A DNA stretch of 64,000 bases, from NCBI RefSeq assembly GCF_921293095.1, contig NC_060252.1, positions 43,834,881 through 43,898,880 of the forward strand, written 5' to 3'. Below are positions 43,580-54,132 of this stretch, piece after piece. The position numbers and the translations under genes were made by a program. Position 1 is the first letter of the stretch, and each line of letters starts with the position of its first letter. The notes beneath the pieces are model-generated. The model was not told the origin of the DNA and made no database searches. It saw nothing but the letters and a program-made list of their open reading frames with translations. Origin of the DNA: Ischnura elegans (taxonomy: Eukaryota; Arthropoda; Insecta; Odonata; Coenagrionidae).

Positions 43580-45902
43580 TTATCTGGTTGCTATTACGTT
43601 GGTAGGGGAGGGTTGCGTTGGGGTTGGAGCGTCACTCAGCTTCAGGGGAATCTCCAAGAGCGGGGAATAGTTTACAAAAATATTTTCATTTGCTAAAATT
43701 CCATTTTTTATATGCTTCCTTATCTCCAACTCCTCCAAGCAGTCCATCCTTCTTCCCTTTCCCTCAAGGTGGAGAATTTCCGGAACAAAATTGCTCCTGT
43801 GGTCACTCTCCCATAGATGTTTCGCAAAATGCGATTTTTCTAATTCCCCGTTTCTCAAATGCCTTCCATGTTCCTCTGCTCTTACTCGGAACGAACGTCC
43901 AGTCTGGCCTATGTAATAGGTCTCACAGTCACTGCACTTGAGTCTGTAAATGCCACTTCTATCATTTAAGTCAATTTTATCTTTTGTATTGCATAATAAC
44001 GCCCTTAAATTAGATGTGTTATAATATGCTATTTTAAAGTCTTCTCTGGGAAAAAGGTTTGCGGTTGCCTGTGAAATATTTCCATAATAACTCAGTTTGC
44101 ACCAGCGTTTCTTATGCTCATTATGAATGGATGAATGGTATATCATTTTCTGTGCCCGGAGGGAGTATTTCTTCCTTAACAATTTATCTATTACACTTTC
44201 TTCGTATCTGTTTTTAACTGCAATGTTTTTGATGGTTTTGATTTCCATGGCGAGGTTCTCGGCAGATAGGGGGATGTTGAGCGCTCTGTTTAACATGGCA
44301 TGAAAGGCGGCTAGCTTATGAGAGGGGTGGTGGCGGGAGTCGGAGGGGATGACATGGTCGGTGGTAGTCTCTTTCCTGTAGATTTTGAAGTCGTAGCCTT
44401 TTTCCGAGGTTGAAATAGTGATATCGAGAAAGTTGATACTATGGTTGGATCCTTTTTCACATGAGAACTTTATGTTTTTGGCTTGTGTATTCAGTTTATT
44501 CAAAAATATGTCCAGTTGCCTCATAGTACCAGTCCATATGGCAAACACATCGTCAACGTACCTGTACCAGCAATGGATAAAATTGGTGTTCACTGAATCT
44601 TCACTGAAAATTTTTTCTTCAAACTTGTCCATATATAGTTCCGCTAAAAGCGGCGATAGCGGAGACCCCATTGCCAAACCTTCTTTCTGTCTGTAGAATT
44701 TGTTATTAAATTTAAAATAATTCTCTTCCACACACACTGTCAGCAATTTCACAAAATCGTCGAGGAAGGGTGGATCGGCTCCGGCTTTCCTCAGTGTTTC
44801 TTCTGCTATTTTAACAGCCTCGGAAATTGGAATGTTAGTGAATAAATCTTTCACGTCGAAGGATACTAACGTATGTTTGGATGGCGGGGGCTCTCTTTGG
44901 GTGAGAAGACGGCACAGTGCAGTTGAGTTATTCACCCCGTATCTTGGCTTGAATCCGGTGAATTCTCTGAAGATTGAATTGAGGTGGGAGGCTAGTTTTC
45001 TTGATGGTGCAGCAACACTTGAGACTACGGGTCTGATTGGAATGTTTGTTTTGTGTAACTTTGGAAGACCAAAAAATCTTGGTGCCTGCGGGTTCATCAC
45101 TGTTACTTTGTACATCTCATTTGTTTTAATGATACTTGGGGCAGAATTTAGGGCTTTTTTCAGCAACTTCTGAAATTTGTATGTTGGGTCATTAGGTAGT
45201 TCCACTACAGGGTTGTTCTCAATGAAATCGTTGCACTTTTTCGCGTACTCAACTTTGCCCATCACAACAACTGCGTTGCCTTTGTCCGCTTTCTCAATAA
45301 TTAAATTTTCTTCCCTTAACAGTTTTTGGACGGATTTCAAGGGTTTCAAGTCACTGGAAAATTGTTTTGCTGTGGGGTTAATTCTCTTAATTGCATTGGA
45401 AATTTTATGAGAGAACACTGATTTATGTCCCCTGTTGCTATTAAATAGGGCTGCGTCGCAGTCTATGATTAAGTTTTCAAGCTCTCTTTTGCCTATGGGA
45501 AGGTCGGGAACGTATTTAAATCCTTTTTCCAGGAGTTGGATCTCTTGCTCATTAAGTTCAACGTTAGATAAATTAACTACTCTGTTATAAAAACAGTTGG
45601 CTGGTACATCTATACGGGGCTTTTGTGGTGGAACATGGTTGTCTTCTGTGAGATTCTTCAATTTATTCATTAACACCAACCTTTTCTTGTGCGCAATTTC
45701 GCTGCTTCGTTGGCGAACGTAGTCGTCAAAAATGGTCCATTCCGTCCAACTTAGTTCCCTGCAGAGATCCAGGTGTAGACGGAATCTATATTGGGCGATG
45801 CTGTCCCTCTTCATGTACCAGCTCTGGAGTTCCTTCCTTATCCATGTCCTGCGTGCCGTCTCTAGAGCTATCTTGGCTGCTGGAGACTTGGAGGCGGTGG
45901 TT
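43580..45902 (-). pseudogene. Inverted, 5'-truncated copy of the PLE ORF
   Basis: The minus-strand frame matches the full ORF from about residue 59 (TTASKSPAAK) to the stop at 43580 with no residue difference visible. Its first 58 residues and start codon are missing. Upstream, the frame runs into the junction with the opposite-strand 3' fragment (GLERHSASGESPRAG), which is antisense repeat sequence, not protein of the element. It retains all RT and GIY-YIG motifs, but its promoter-proximal end is lost. Confidence 0.88.
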
Positions 45903-46179
45903 GGAGGAGTTGGAGATAAGGAAGCATATAAAAAATGGAATTTTAGCAAATGAAAATATTTTTGTAAACTATTCCCCGCTCTTGGAGATTCCCCTGAAGC
46001 TGAGTGACGCTCCAACCCCAACGCAACCCTCCCCTACCAACGTAATAGCAACCAGATAAACAAGAACAAAATAACTGTTATTATAACGGATTCTGTACCT
46101 GATGATGTCGCCTCTGCGACGAAACCGGTCGTATTAATTAAATCGTGTGGAAAAGTACAATAACGTTTTATTATTAAGA
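45901..46179 (+). repeat. PLE 3' fragment and terminal repeat (pLTR) preceding the full copy
   Basis: The sequence from 45901 repeats the last 52 codons of the ORF, its 3' UTR and the tail ending TTTTATTATTAAG. The same tail recurs at the right end (to 48793) and, inverted, from about 43475 on the left. It therefore acts as the upstream repeat of the tandem and contains a hammerhead motif. In the left copy about 50 bp of the next unit's 5' end (43426..43475) continue past the tail, proof that the template was a tandem or multimeric RNA. Confidence 0.85.
46095..46134 (+). ncRNA. Compact hammerhead ribozyme motif (PLE upstream repeat)
   Basis: GTAC pairs with GTAT (stem I). The core is CTGATGA, one extra T, stem II GTCGC-CTCT-GCGAC, GAAA, a three-pair ACC/GGT stem III with no loop, then C at 46130 as the predicted cleavage position. 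Because ACCGGT is self-complementary, stem III is expected to form better between two molecules than within one; small hammerhead variants acting as dimers are known from Penelope-like elements. Self-cleavage of tandem transcripts would set the RNA ends. Confidence 0.8.
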
Positions 46180-48675
46180 ATGGATTTTCACAAAGTAAAG
46201 CCAGAAACAATCAAGTTTATTGAAAACGCCAGTACAGCAAAGAAGGCTAAACTCTACCGGACCTTGACTATAAAATACAGAGTGGCATCTTTAAACATTT
46301 ACTTTAATAGTAGATGCCTTGCTCTGGGTTTGACACCGAAGTATGTGACATTAACCACCGCCTCCAAGTCTCCAGCAGCCAAGATAGCTCTAGAGACGGC
46401 ACGCAGGACATGGATAAGGAAGGAACTCCAGAGCTGGTACATGAAGAGGGACAGCATCGCCCAATATAGATTCCGTCTACACCTGGATCTCTGCAGGGAA
46501 CTAAGTTGGACGGAATGGACCATTTTTGACGACTACGTTCGCCAACGAAGCAGCGAAATTGCGCACAAGAAAAGGTTGGTGTTAATGAATAAATTGAAGA
46601 ATCTCACAGAAGACAACCATGTTCCACCACAAAAGCCCCGTATAGATGTACCAGCCAACTGTTTTTATAACAGAGTAGTTAATTTATCTAACGTTGAACT
46701 TAATGAGCAAGAGATCCAACTCCTGGAAAAAGGATTTAAATACGTTCCCGACCTTCCCATAGGCAAAAGAGAGCTTGAAAACTTAATCATAGACTGCGAC
46801 GCAGCCCTATTTAATAGCAACAGGGGACATAAATCAGTGTTCTCTCATAAAATTTCCAATGCAATTAAGAGAATTAACCCCACAGCAAAACAATTTTCCA
46901 GTGACTTGAAACCCTTGAAATCCGTCCAAAAACTGTTAAGGGAAGAAAATTTAATTATTGAGAAAGCGGACAAAGGCAACGCAGTTGTTGTGATGGGCAA
47001 AGTTGAGTACGCGAAAAAGTGCAACGATTTCATTGAGAACAACCCTGTAGTGGAACTACCTAATGACCCAACATACAAATTTCAGAAGTTGCTGAAAAAA
47101 GCCCTAAATTCTGCCCCAAGTATCATTAAAACAAATGAGATGTACAAAGTAACAGTGATGAACCCGCAGGCACCAAGATTTTTTGGTCTTCCAAAGTTAC
47201 ACAAAACAAACATTCCAATCAGACCCGTAGTCTCAAGTGTTGCTGCACCATCAAGAAAACTAGCCTCCCACCTCAATTCAATCTTCAGAGAATTCACCGG
47301 ATTCAAGCCAAGATACGGGGTGAATAACTCAACTGCACTGTGCCGTCTTCTCACCCAAAGAGAGCCCCCGCCATCCAAACATACGTTAGTATCCTTCGAC
47401 GTGAAAGATTTATTCACTAACATTCCAATTTCCGAGGCTGTTAAAATAGCAGAAGAAACACTGAGGAAAGCCGGAGCCGATCCACCCTTCCTCGACGATT
47501 TTGTGAAATTGCTGACAGTGTGTGTGGAAGAGAATTATTTTAAATTTAATAACAAATTCTACAGACAGAAAGAAGGTTTGGCAATGGGGTCTCCGCTATC
47601 GCCGCTTTTAGCGGAACTATATATGGACAAGTTTGAAGAAAAAATTTTCAGTGAAGATTCAGTGAACACCAATTTTATCCATTGCTGGTACAGGTACGTT
47701 GACGATGTGTTTGCCATATGGACTGGTACTATGAGGCAACTGGACATATTTTTGAATAAACTGAATACACAAGCCAAAAACATAAAGTTCTCATGTGAAA
47801 AAGGATCCAACCATAGTATCAACTTTCTCGATATCACTATTTCAACCTCGGAAAAAGGCTACGACTTCAAAATCTACAGGAAAGAGACTACCACCGACCA
47901 TGTCATCCCCTCCGACTCCCGCCACCACCCCTCTCATAAGCTAGCCGCCTTTCATGCCATGTTAAACAGAGCGCTCAACATCCCCCTATCTGCCGAGAAC
48001 CTCGCCATGGAAATCAAAACCATCAAAAACATTGCAGTTAAAAACAGATACGAAGAAAGTGTAATAGATAAATTGTTAAGGAAGAAATACTCCCTCCGGG
48101 CACAGAAAATGATATACCATTCATCCATTCATAATGAGCATAAGAAACGCTGGTGCAAACTGAGTTATTATGGAAATATTTCACAGGCAACCGCAAACCT
48201 TTTTCCCAGAGAAGACTTTAAAATAGCATATTATAACACATCTAATTTAAGGGCGTTATTATGCAATACAAAAGATAAAATTGACTTAAATGATAGAAGT
48301 GGCATTTACAGACTCAAGTGCAGTGACTGTGAGACCTATTACATAGGCCAGACTGGACGTTCGTTCCGAGTAAGAGCAGAGGAACATGGAAGGCATTTGA
48401 GAAACGGGGAATTAGAAAAATCGCATTTTGCGAAACATCTATGGGAGAGTGACCACAGGAGCAATTTTGTTCCGGAAATTCTCCACCTTGAGGGAAAGGG
48501 AAGAAGGATGGACTGCTTGGAGGAGTTGGAGATAAGGAAGCATATAAAAAATGGAATTTTAGCAAATGAAAATATTTTTGTAAACTATTCCCCGCTCTTG
48601 GAGATTCCCCTGAAGCTGAGTGACGCTCCAACCCCAACGCAACCCTCCCCTACCAACGTAATAGCAACCAGATAA
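46180..48675 (+). CDS. Penelope-like element polyprotein: reverse transcriptase plus GIY-YIG endonuclease, 831 aa, intact
   Basis: The first ATG after the terminal repeat (46180, MDFHKVKPETIKF) is chosen; upstream in-frame codons belong to the repeat. The order is: an N-terminal helical region; EKADKGNAVVV at about 262-272; DVKDLFTNIPI at about 407-417; GSPLSPLLAELYMD from about 470; the catalytic YVDD at 506-509; then a C-terminal GIY-YIG nuclease with GIY at 708-710, CSDC between, and YIG at 721-723, followed by a histidine-containing stretch (HFAKHLWESDH). This is the EN-plus PLE architecture: the nuclease nicks target DNA and the RT primes cDNA there. No stop or frameshift interrupts the frame, so it may still be active. 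Confidence 0.93.
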   Translation: MDFHKVKPETIKFIENASTAKKAKLYRTLTIKYRVASLNIYFNSRCLALGLTPKYVTLTTASKSPAAKIALETARRTWIRKELQSWYMKRDSIAQYRFRLHLDLCRELSWTEWTIFDDYVRQRSSEIAHKKRLVLMNKLKNLTEDNHVPPQKPRIDVPANCFYNRVVNLSNVELNEQEIQLLEKGFKYVPDLPIGKRELENLIIDCDAALFNSNRGHKSVFSHKISNAIKRINPTAKQFSSDLKPLKSVQKLLREENLIIEKADKGNAVVVMGKVEYAKKCNDFIENNPVVELPNDPTYKFQKLLKKALNSAPSIIKTNEMYKVTVMNPQAPRFFGLPKLHKTNIPIRPVVSSVAAPSRKLASHLNSIFREFTGFKPRYGVNNSTALCRLLTQREPPPSKHTLVSFDVKDLFTNIPISEAVKIAEETLRKAGADPPFLDDFVKLLTVCVEENYFKFNNKFYRQKEGLAMGSPLSPLLAELYMDKFEEKIFSEDSVNTNFIHCWYRYVDDVFAIWTGTMRQLDIFLNKLNTQAKNIKFSCEKGSNHSINFLDITISTSEKGYDFKIYRKETTTDHVIPSDSRHHPSHKLAAFHAMLNRALNIPLSAENLAMEIKTIKNIAVKNRYEESVIDKLLRKKYSLRAQKMIYHSSIHNEHKKRWCKLSYYGNISQATANLFPREDFKIAYYNTSNLRALLCNTKDKIDLNDRSGIYRLKCSDCETYYIGQTGRSFRVRAEEHGRHLRNGELEKSHFAKHLWESDHRSNFVPEILHLEGKGRRMDCLEELEIRKHIKNGILANENIFVNYSPLLEIPLKLSDAPTPTQPSPTNVIATR

Positions 48676-48710
48676 ACAAGAACAAAATAACTGTTATTAT
48701 AACGGATTCT

Positions 48711-48750
48711 GTACCTGATGATGTCGCCTCTGCGACGAAACCGGTCGTAT
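48711..48750 (+). ncRNA. Compact hammerhead ribozyme motif (PLE right repeat)
   Basis: Sequence identical to the motif at 46095, with the predicted cleavage after 48746, exactly 2,616 bases downstream. Cleavage at both would release one unit-length RNA running from repeat to repeat across the ORF. Confidence 0.8.
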
Positions 48751-48804
48751 TAATTAAATCGTGTGGAAAAGTACAATAACGTTTTATTATTAAGGGTCTA
48801 CTCT

Positions 48805-51015
48805 GCCTACCCTGAAAGTTTTCAAGGTGATAGCCTACGTGTTATGCGAGTAATATGTAGCCAAAAACGACCGGAAGAGAAGGAGGCATGTGTCCTTTTC
48901 ATACGCGGTACACCCAAAAAATTGAAAATATCATGATGGGCACAATTTTTAAACTCCGTTTTTACAAAATTATGAAAAAAGTAACTTTCAGTAAAATTGA
49001 AATTGGACCGTTCACTCAGACCAGCTATCACTTTTCATAAAAGTTATTTGGTTGATATATTTCTTATTATTTATTTTCACCTCTTTCGAATTTCAAATCA
49101 CCTTTATCCACACAATATTGCCTGCGTCCGTGATAAGTATAGACAAAGTTGGTAAAAAATTAACATTCATTTCTTAGGCAACATCAAGGTGTCACTCTAT
49201 ATTTTTTATTCCTTAACCCTGTAAAAGGTCATAGTATAAACTAAATTTTTAACTTCCTTGAGGGCTCTAACCCAAACAAAATTTTCTACACCTGTGGTTG
49301 GTGAGGAGTACGTTGTATAAAATAAACTTTCAGGTGCCATCAAAGTGTCAAAGGATATTTTTGGCTCGTCAACTCTATTGAAGGTGCTTGAAAAAAATTA
49401 AACCTCAGCTTCATGGAGCGCTTTACCCTTAAGAAAATTATCAACATTTGTAGTTGGCGTAAATAGAAATGGAAAAATACCGATTTTTCGAGCAATCGAG
49501 TTTTAAACGACATGAAAAACTCGACAACAAAAATTGAAATTTATCGGGAAGATACAATAGATACCTCAAGGGGGAAAAATTTTGGCTTTATATTTGTCGA
49601 TGGGGGACGGGGCGATTGAAACGGAGAGCCAAAGATGCGATGCGACGATGCATAGAGGGCATGAACTTGGCCTCTGCGATTTTCCGCCTACGCGCCACAC
49701 CGCACATCCGCCTCTTGTAGGTTGAGCGTGGGTGGCGGCGGATGCCGTCTCAAGGACCTCCTAGGGCGCCGGTTTCCGCCAGCGCAGCGGAAAGTGAAAC
49801 CCTTAGATAGCGATATTGAATACATTAAGTTCTTCGTAATAGGCAGCGGCTGCCATTGATACGAACGACCCAGGATTTCTTCAGCGTATGATGTAAATAA
49901 ATTCTGCATGGCATATTTTAGAGAAACGAAGCTCCAAATTTTATGAATTTGCTAATATTAAGCACTGTTAATATCATCTAAACGGCTTACTTTGGTCCAA
50001 TTTGGTAAAGGCGTAAAAAATTTATAATAAGCTGAAATTTACAGGATAACCGGATGACAATCAAATATACCAACACTTTTATCATGATTTTAACTGCATC
50101 TCAGTAGTTATTAAAAATCTAAAATTAAATGTGGAGATAAGTTCCAAAAATGGCCACCAAAATCCGATGGCAACGCTGCGATCATTAAAAGGAACGAGAA
50201 TGATAGAGCCATAACAACAAATATGTTGACTCTAACGTCCATTAAAATTTTATCAATTGTAGTTCACAGTATTTCGTAGTTTCATTACGGTATCATGTTA
50301 AGTATAAATGAAATGTTACAGTGGAACATGAGCCAAACGTTAGTATATGCAGCAATTTATTTAGACACTCTGTCAGGCTCATAGAAAATGTATCGCATTC
50401 TTTTTAGTTCGCGATAAAAATTACTATTTTATAATTATTTACTTTGATTTCAGTTTATTTGAGGTGAGTTTGAAAATAATCGTAATATCTTTGTTATACA
50501 TACTGGCTGAGAACCGTTTGTTCCATCCATACCTACCGGTATCATACCACTAGACCTTCCTTTAGTTTTTAACAGCTCTAACATCATCTTCTGATTTTCG
50601 ATGTGCTCTGGAGGGTGAACATCTTTCTTCCCTTTAATTCTATCTACTAAGAAAACCTTTATCATTTCCATTTCCACTCACCCAGCATCCTTCCCGTCAA
50701 TGATAATTTCAGAATCCCCAAAACCCCCAGTATCTTATGATCATTTAATAAGAATTAAGGGCCAACTTTACCCACTGTCTGCCCTTGAAACCTTACCATT
50801 AACATATTTAAGAAGTTGCGATGCCAATATTTTCGCCCAAAAATATTCAGGAACTTTTTGATCGCCAAATTAAAAAAATAAGGAGAGGGCTAAATATACA
50901 TCCTCTCCACGACAAACGAAGGATCACAAAACAATTTACTGTAACAATAGCCTTTCATAAGACATTGTGTCGACTGTTCATTCTCAATTACCGTATTAGA
51001 TGGGTTAACTTCTCT
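48805..51015. other. No gene recognised
   Basis: AT-rich spacer right of the PLE. Frames of up to about 75 codons have no motif. A short GC-rich patch lies at 49.6-49.8 kb. Confidence 0.4.
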
Positions 51016-51019
51016 CGGG

Positions 51020-51260
51020 ATTCCCACCGTGTTTAAAACTCCATTTCTGCCGACGCGACGTTCCGAGCTCCGACTCGGGACTCATCTTAAGAAGCAGTTT
51101 TCAGCAGGCATCATATGAAAAAGATTTGATACTATCCCGGTGAGTTAGGATGTGAGTAAACTTCTTTTGGTGTTCTTATCGGGCTTAAAATAAATTTCTG
51201 CCGACGTTTCGAGCTTCGAGTAGGATTCACAGGAATATCGTAGCAACCCAGTGGATAAAC
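51020..51260 (-). repeat. Two diverged Penelope-type terminal-repeat fragments in direct orientation
   Basis: On the minus strand CGAAACGTCGGCAGAAATTT (near 51190..51210) and CGGAACGTCG...GTCGGCAGAAATGG (near 51042..51075) each follow a stem rich in CGAAGCT or CGGAGCT. This resembles the GAAAC-GTC half of PLE hammerheads followed by a repeat tail. The 5' CUGANGA half is not convincing. Assigned by resemblance only. Confidence 0.35.
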
Positions 51261-51304
51261 CCCGTCTCTGAGCTAGAAACGCCAGAAGAAATGGAGTTTT
51301 TAAA

Positions 51305-51375
51305 CCAGGAGGGAATGTAGCTGTTAGCATACCTGGCCCACAACTGGGAGATCTGGGTTCGAATCCCGGTTAATA
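51305..51375 (+). repeat. tRNA-like segment (probable SINE head)
   Basis: A TAGCTGTTAGCATACCTGG A-box-like stretch and a perfect B-box arm CTGGGTTCGAATCCCGG at about 51352..51368 are spaced as in a tRNA. The anticodon stem does not pair and no discriminator end is evident, so I do not call a functional tRNA gene. Confidence 0.45.
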
Positions 51376-52400
51376 TAAGAGATTTTTTAATGGTGAATTT
51401 CATCCTCAGTGTATGAAACAAATGCATATTCCGAATTTAGTTTTTAAAGAACAAGGGCATGTTTTAGACGTGACGGAGAACCTGGACCATGGGCGTGAAA
51501 GATTTAGGGGTGGTAAAGTGGCGGTGAAAGATTCTCGTGGATGGAAAAAGGGTAGGTAGGTGATGCGAGGTGGAGGGAGGAGTGTCACATGAGATGACAG
51601 TGAGAAAAGGAGAAAGGATCGAGGAAGAGTGACGGATGCTGGAGACGTCTCTCCACTGTGGTGGCGGGATGGAGGAATCCAGAGCGGGTGATAAGGAGGC
51701 GAAAGCTCGGGAAAGCGCGAGTGATGTATGGTATTCGACTGATAATAAATGGAATCCACAGAATATACCCTGAAAGTAGCCTGTGCGAAGAGCGTTCGGC
51801 CTAGGAAGACTTTTTACCGCAATGGTCTGCACTAACCACGGATACAGACAATTTTGTGTGGAGTTAAACCTTCAATTAAGTTTTAGACTATTTATTTCAG
51901 TATCTCCTTCAATATCGATGATTAACCTAAAATAAAGAGTGATACTTCGACGGTGCTTTAAAATTGATTTATTAATTGGTTACAGACATGAGCTGATAAA
52001 TGTTTCGCATGCCTATGATCCATGCATTTCCTAGTTCCCATGTACAGTTTGGTCCTGTGTATGCGACTGGTGTGAGTTTCCTAGTGTTAGATGGCCTATG
52101 GACTTCTGGAATCATCAACTGACAACAGCAGAGAAGATAAAATCATGCAAAAATATTATGCAGGGGAGGATTGGAAGGCATAAATAAATGGCTTGCGTTC
52201 AAGCATAGGAAAAAAAACTATTGAAGGCGTATGGAAATATACAGAAATTATTGTTTTAGGAAACCAATAGGTCCAATTAATTTACATTGAAGTAGTTGAA
52301 CCCAAGTCATAGGCGTCCGATTATTTATGTTAAAGGGTAAAAATCTCCCAGTTGGTGAAATGGAGGCATGCACTAAATAGTATTATCTATAGGTAGAGAT
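51376..52400. other. No gene recognised
   Basis: Minus-strand proline- and serine-rich frames at 51406..51832 overlap in two registers and have no recognisable domain. Confidence 0.35.
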
Positions 52401-52409
52401 GTGTTAATG

Positions 52410-53195
52410 GCCAAATATTACGACAAGAAAGTATAGATGACAGCTGAAGTGAAAGGGGAGGCATAATATTGAACAGCGGTAACCAGAGAAAGAAATTTCA
52501 AATGATAAAAATAACGAGGATGGAATAGGGTTGAAAAAATGACGAAAAACGAACAAAGAAATTTATCAGTTAAAAATCTGGAGTTGTTAATGTAATATTA
52601 ATGTTAATATAATAATATTACGACAATAAAGCATGGACGACAGCTAAAGCGAAAGGGGAGGTATAATACGGAACAGCAGTAACCAGAGACAGAAGTTACA
52701 AGTCAATAAAAATAACGAGGATGGAATTGGGTTAAAAAACGACGAAAAAAGAAATTTATAAGTTTAAATCCTGGAGTTGTTTTAATATTAAAAAAACGAA
52801 ATTCAAAATTCATCGAAACCTATAAGCAAATCATTGCGTTGTCAAACGGCAAATAAAATCAAAATTTTTGTTTCTTTTGAAGACCGCGGTGACTCACTAC
52901 GTAAATTTTCTCCATATTTCGGGAATATCATTTAAAACTGCATAATATGATTTTTAAGAAATAGTGAAAACTTAAATAAAAAATAAAACTGAAAATATGA
53001 TATGCAAAACGAACCAAGTCGAATTTTCATGAATTTGGAATTGAAAGCATTTTTTTTACATACATCTCAAGTCACGATGGCTATATGAAAAAGAAAAAAG
53101 CGTAGCTGTGGAAAAATTATCTGATAGGAGAATTATATGAGTATTGAGCTGCCTCTAACCAATCCAAGGATTGTTTACCAGTGGCGATAACTGAG
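52410..53195 (+). pseudogene. RTE-type LINE remnants, internally duplicated
   Basis: Two direct copies about 198 bp apart (near 52417 and 52615) share TATTACGACAA, gcgaaaggggaggtataat-like and aaaataacgaggatggaat blocks. At 53100..53190 the terminal coding text of the RTE copy at 40189 recurs (ttatctgataggagaatta, ccaatccaaggattgttta, ccagtggcgataa). Heavily mutated. Confidence 0.5.
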
Positions 53196-53638
53196 TCTCT
53201 GTAAATTGGCAATATTGGTGGACGTTAGTTTTTTTCCATTAAAATTAAAAAAGAAATTGATTAAATAAAAAAAATTATTTGATGAATAAAGAAAAGTTCG
53301 AAGGCCAAAATCGCTTCTCGGACAAGCTCAGTTACAGTAGCCGGAGAGAGTGAGGAGGGGCGCTAGGGTTGAAGAGAGAGAGTGGGGGGGGATCTGCGTC
53401 ATCAAAAGTGGCACGGACACCCCCTCCATCCCCTTCCCCTCCATTGCCGCCACGTTGACTCGTCTCCAGATCTCATTCACTGGCCCTACCCCCACCCCTG
53501 ATCCCCGCCCGCCCCCAACCCCATCCTCCCCCTTGAGGATACCGCCCCACAACCTCAACACCCCTCCCCTCATGCAACCCTCTCTTTCCTCATCCTCCCT
53601 CTCCCCCCTAGTCCTGCGGCCGCAGTAAGACTGCCCCC
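53196..53638. other. No gene recognised; pyrimidine-rich target region
   Basis: The stretch at 53.4-53.6 kb is C-rich (many CCCC runs) with frames on both strands. It is the GC-rich site into which the Transib-type element inserted. Confidence 0.4.
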
Positions 53639-53643
53639 CGCCG

Positions 53644-53678
53644 CACAGTGGGGCCAAATTCGGAGAAAGTCGGCAAAA
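53644..53678 (+). repeat. Left recombination-signal-like terminus of the Transib-type element
   Basis: CACAGTG heptamer, 23-base spacer starting GGGCCAAATTCGG, then CAAAATATC in the nonamer position. Adjacent to the CGCCG target duplication. Confidence 0.85.
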
Positions 53679-54132
53679 TATCAAGGACTTGTCTGATTTG
53701 CATAAAAATTCATCTGATTGCATATTATGGGCTGGTTATTAGGAATATGCAATAAAATTTTAAGAAAAAGAAAAGCGGGAAAATAAAAAACAAATTAAAT
53801 AAATTGCATTGAACTTTTAATTGTTTTTTTACTGAGAACGGAAATAATATCATATAATAACCTTGAGAAAAACACGTAGACGTATATAATCACATTTATA
53901 TGTTTATAAATTTTATAAATATTGTTTTACAAGACAATTAATAGTTTAAGATATAAAAATTCAACTTCCAATATAGCTTTCACTACATAAATTTCAAGTA
54001 AAATATCAAATCAATCACTTCTTAATACAGATAATACTCTTTTTCTAAATAAATTCTAATATTAACAAGTTAAACGCTAAACAAATTCTTAAATATGTAT
54101 CAGAAAAAAATTTGATTCACTTTGAATTTTTA

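Larger units (their letters stand above)
43415..48804. mobile_element. Composite Penelope-like retroelement insertion with 11-bp target duplication
   Basis: Direct repeats GGGTCTACTCT at 43415..43425 and 48794..48804 bracket 5,368 bp. From the left: a minus-strand copy with terminal repeat, ending 5'-truncated at 45902; then, sharing a 2-bp TT overlap, a plus-strand 3' fragment and terminal repeat (45901..46179); then a full plus-strand copy with its own terminal repeat (46180..48793). Tandem plus inverted 5'-truncated arrangement is the known habit of Penelope-type elements. The inverted arms, about 2.4 kb, show no difference in the long stretches I compared. One target duplication around the whole shows a single, recent integration. 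Confidence 0.9.

Noticed and set aside
43618-45953. Plus-strand frames of 70-113 codons across the left half of the PLE
   Set aside because: They are antisense shadows of the inverted PLE ORF and recur exactly as minus-strand shadows in the right copy.
51305-51375. tRNA gene
   Set aside because: The A and B boxes are good, but the anticodon stem does not pair and no proper acceptor stem closes. A SINE head is more likely.
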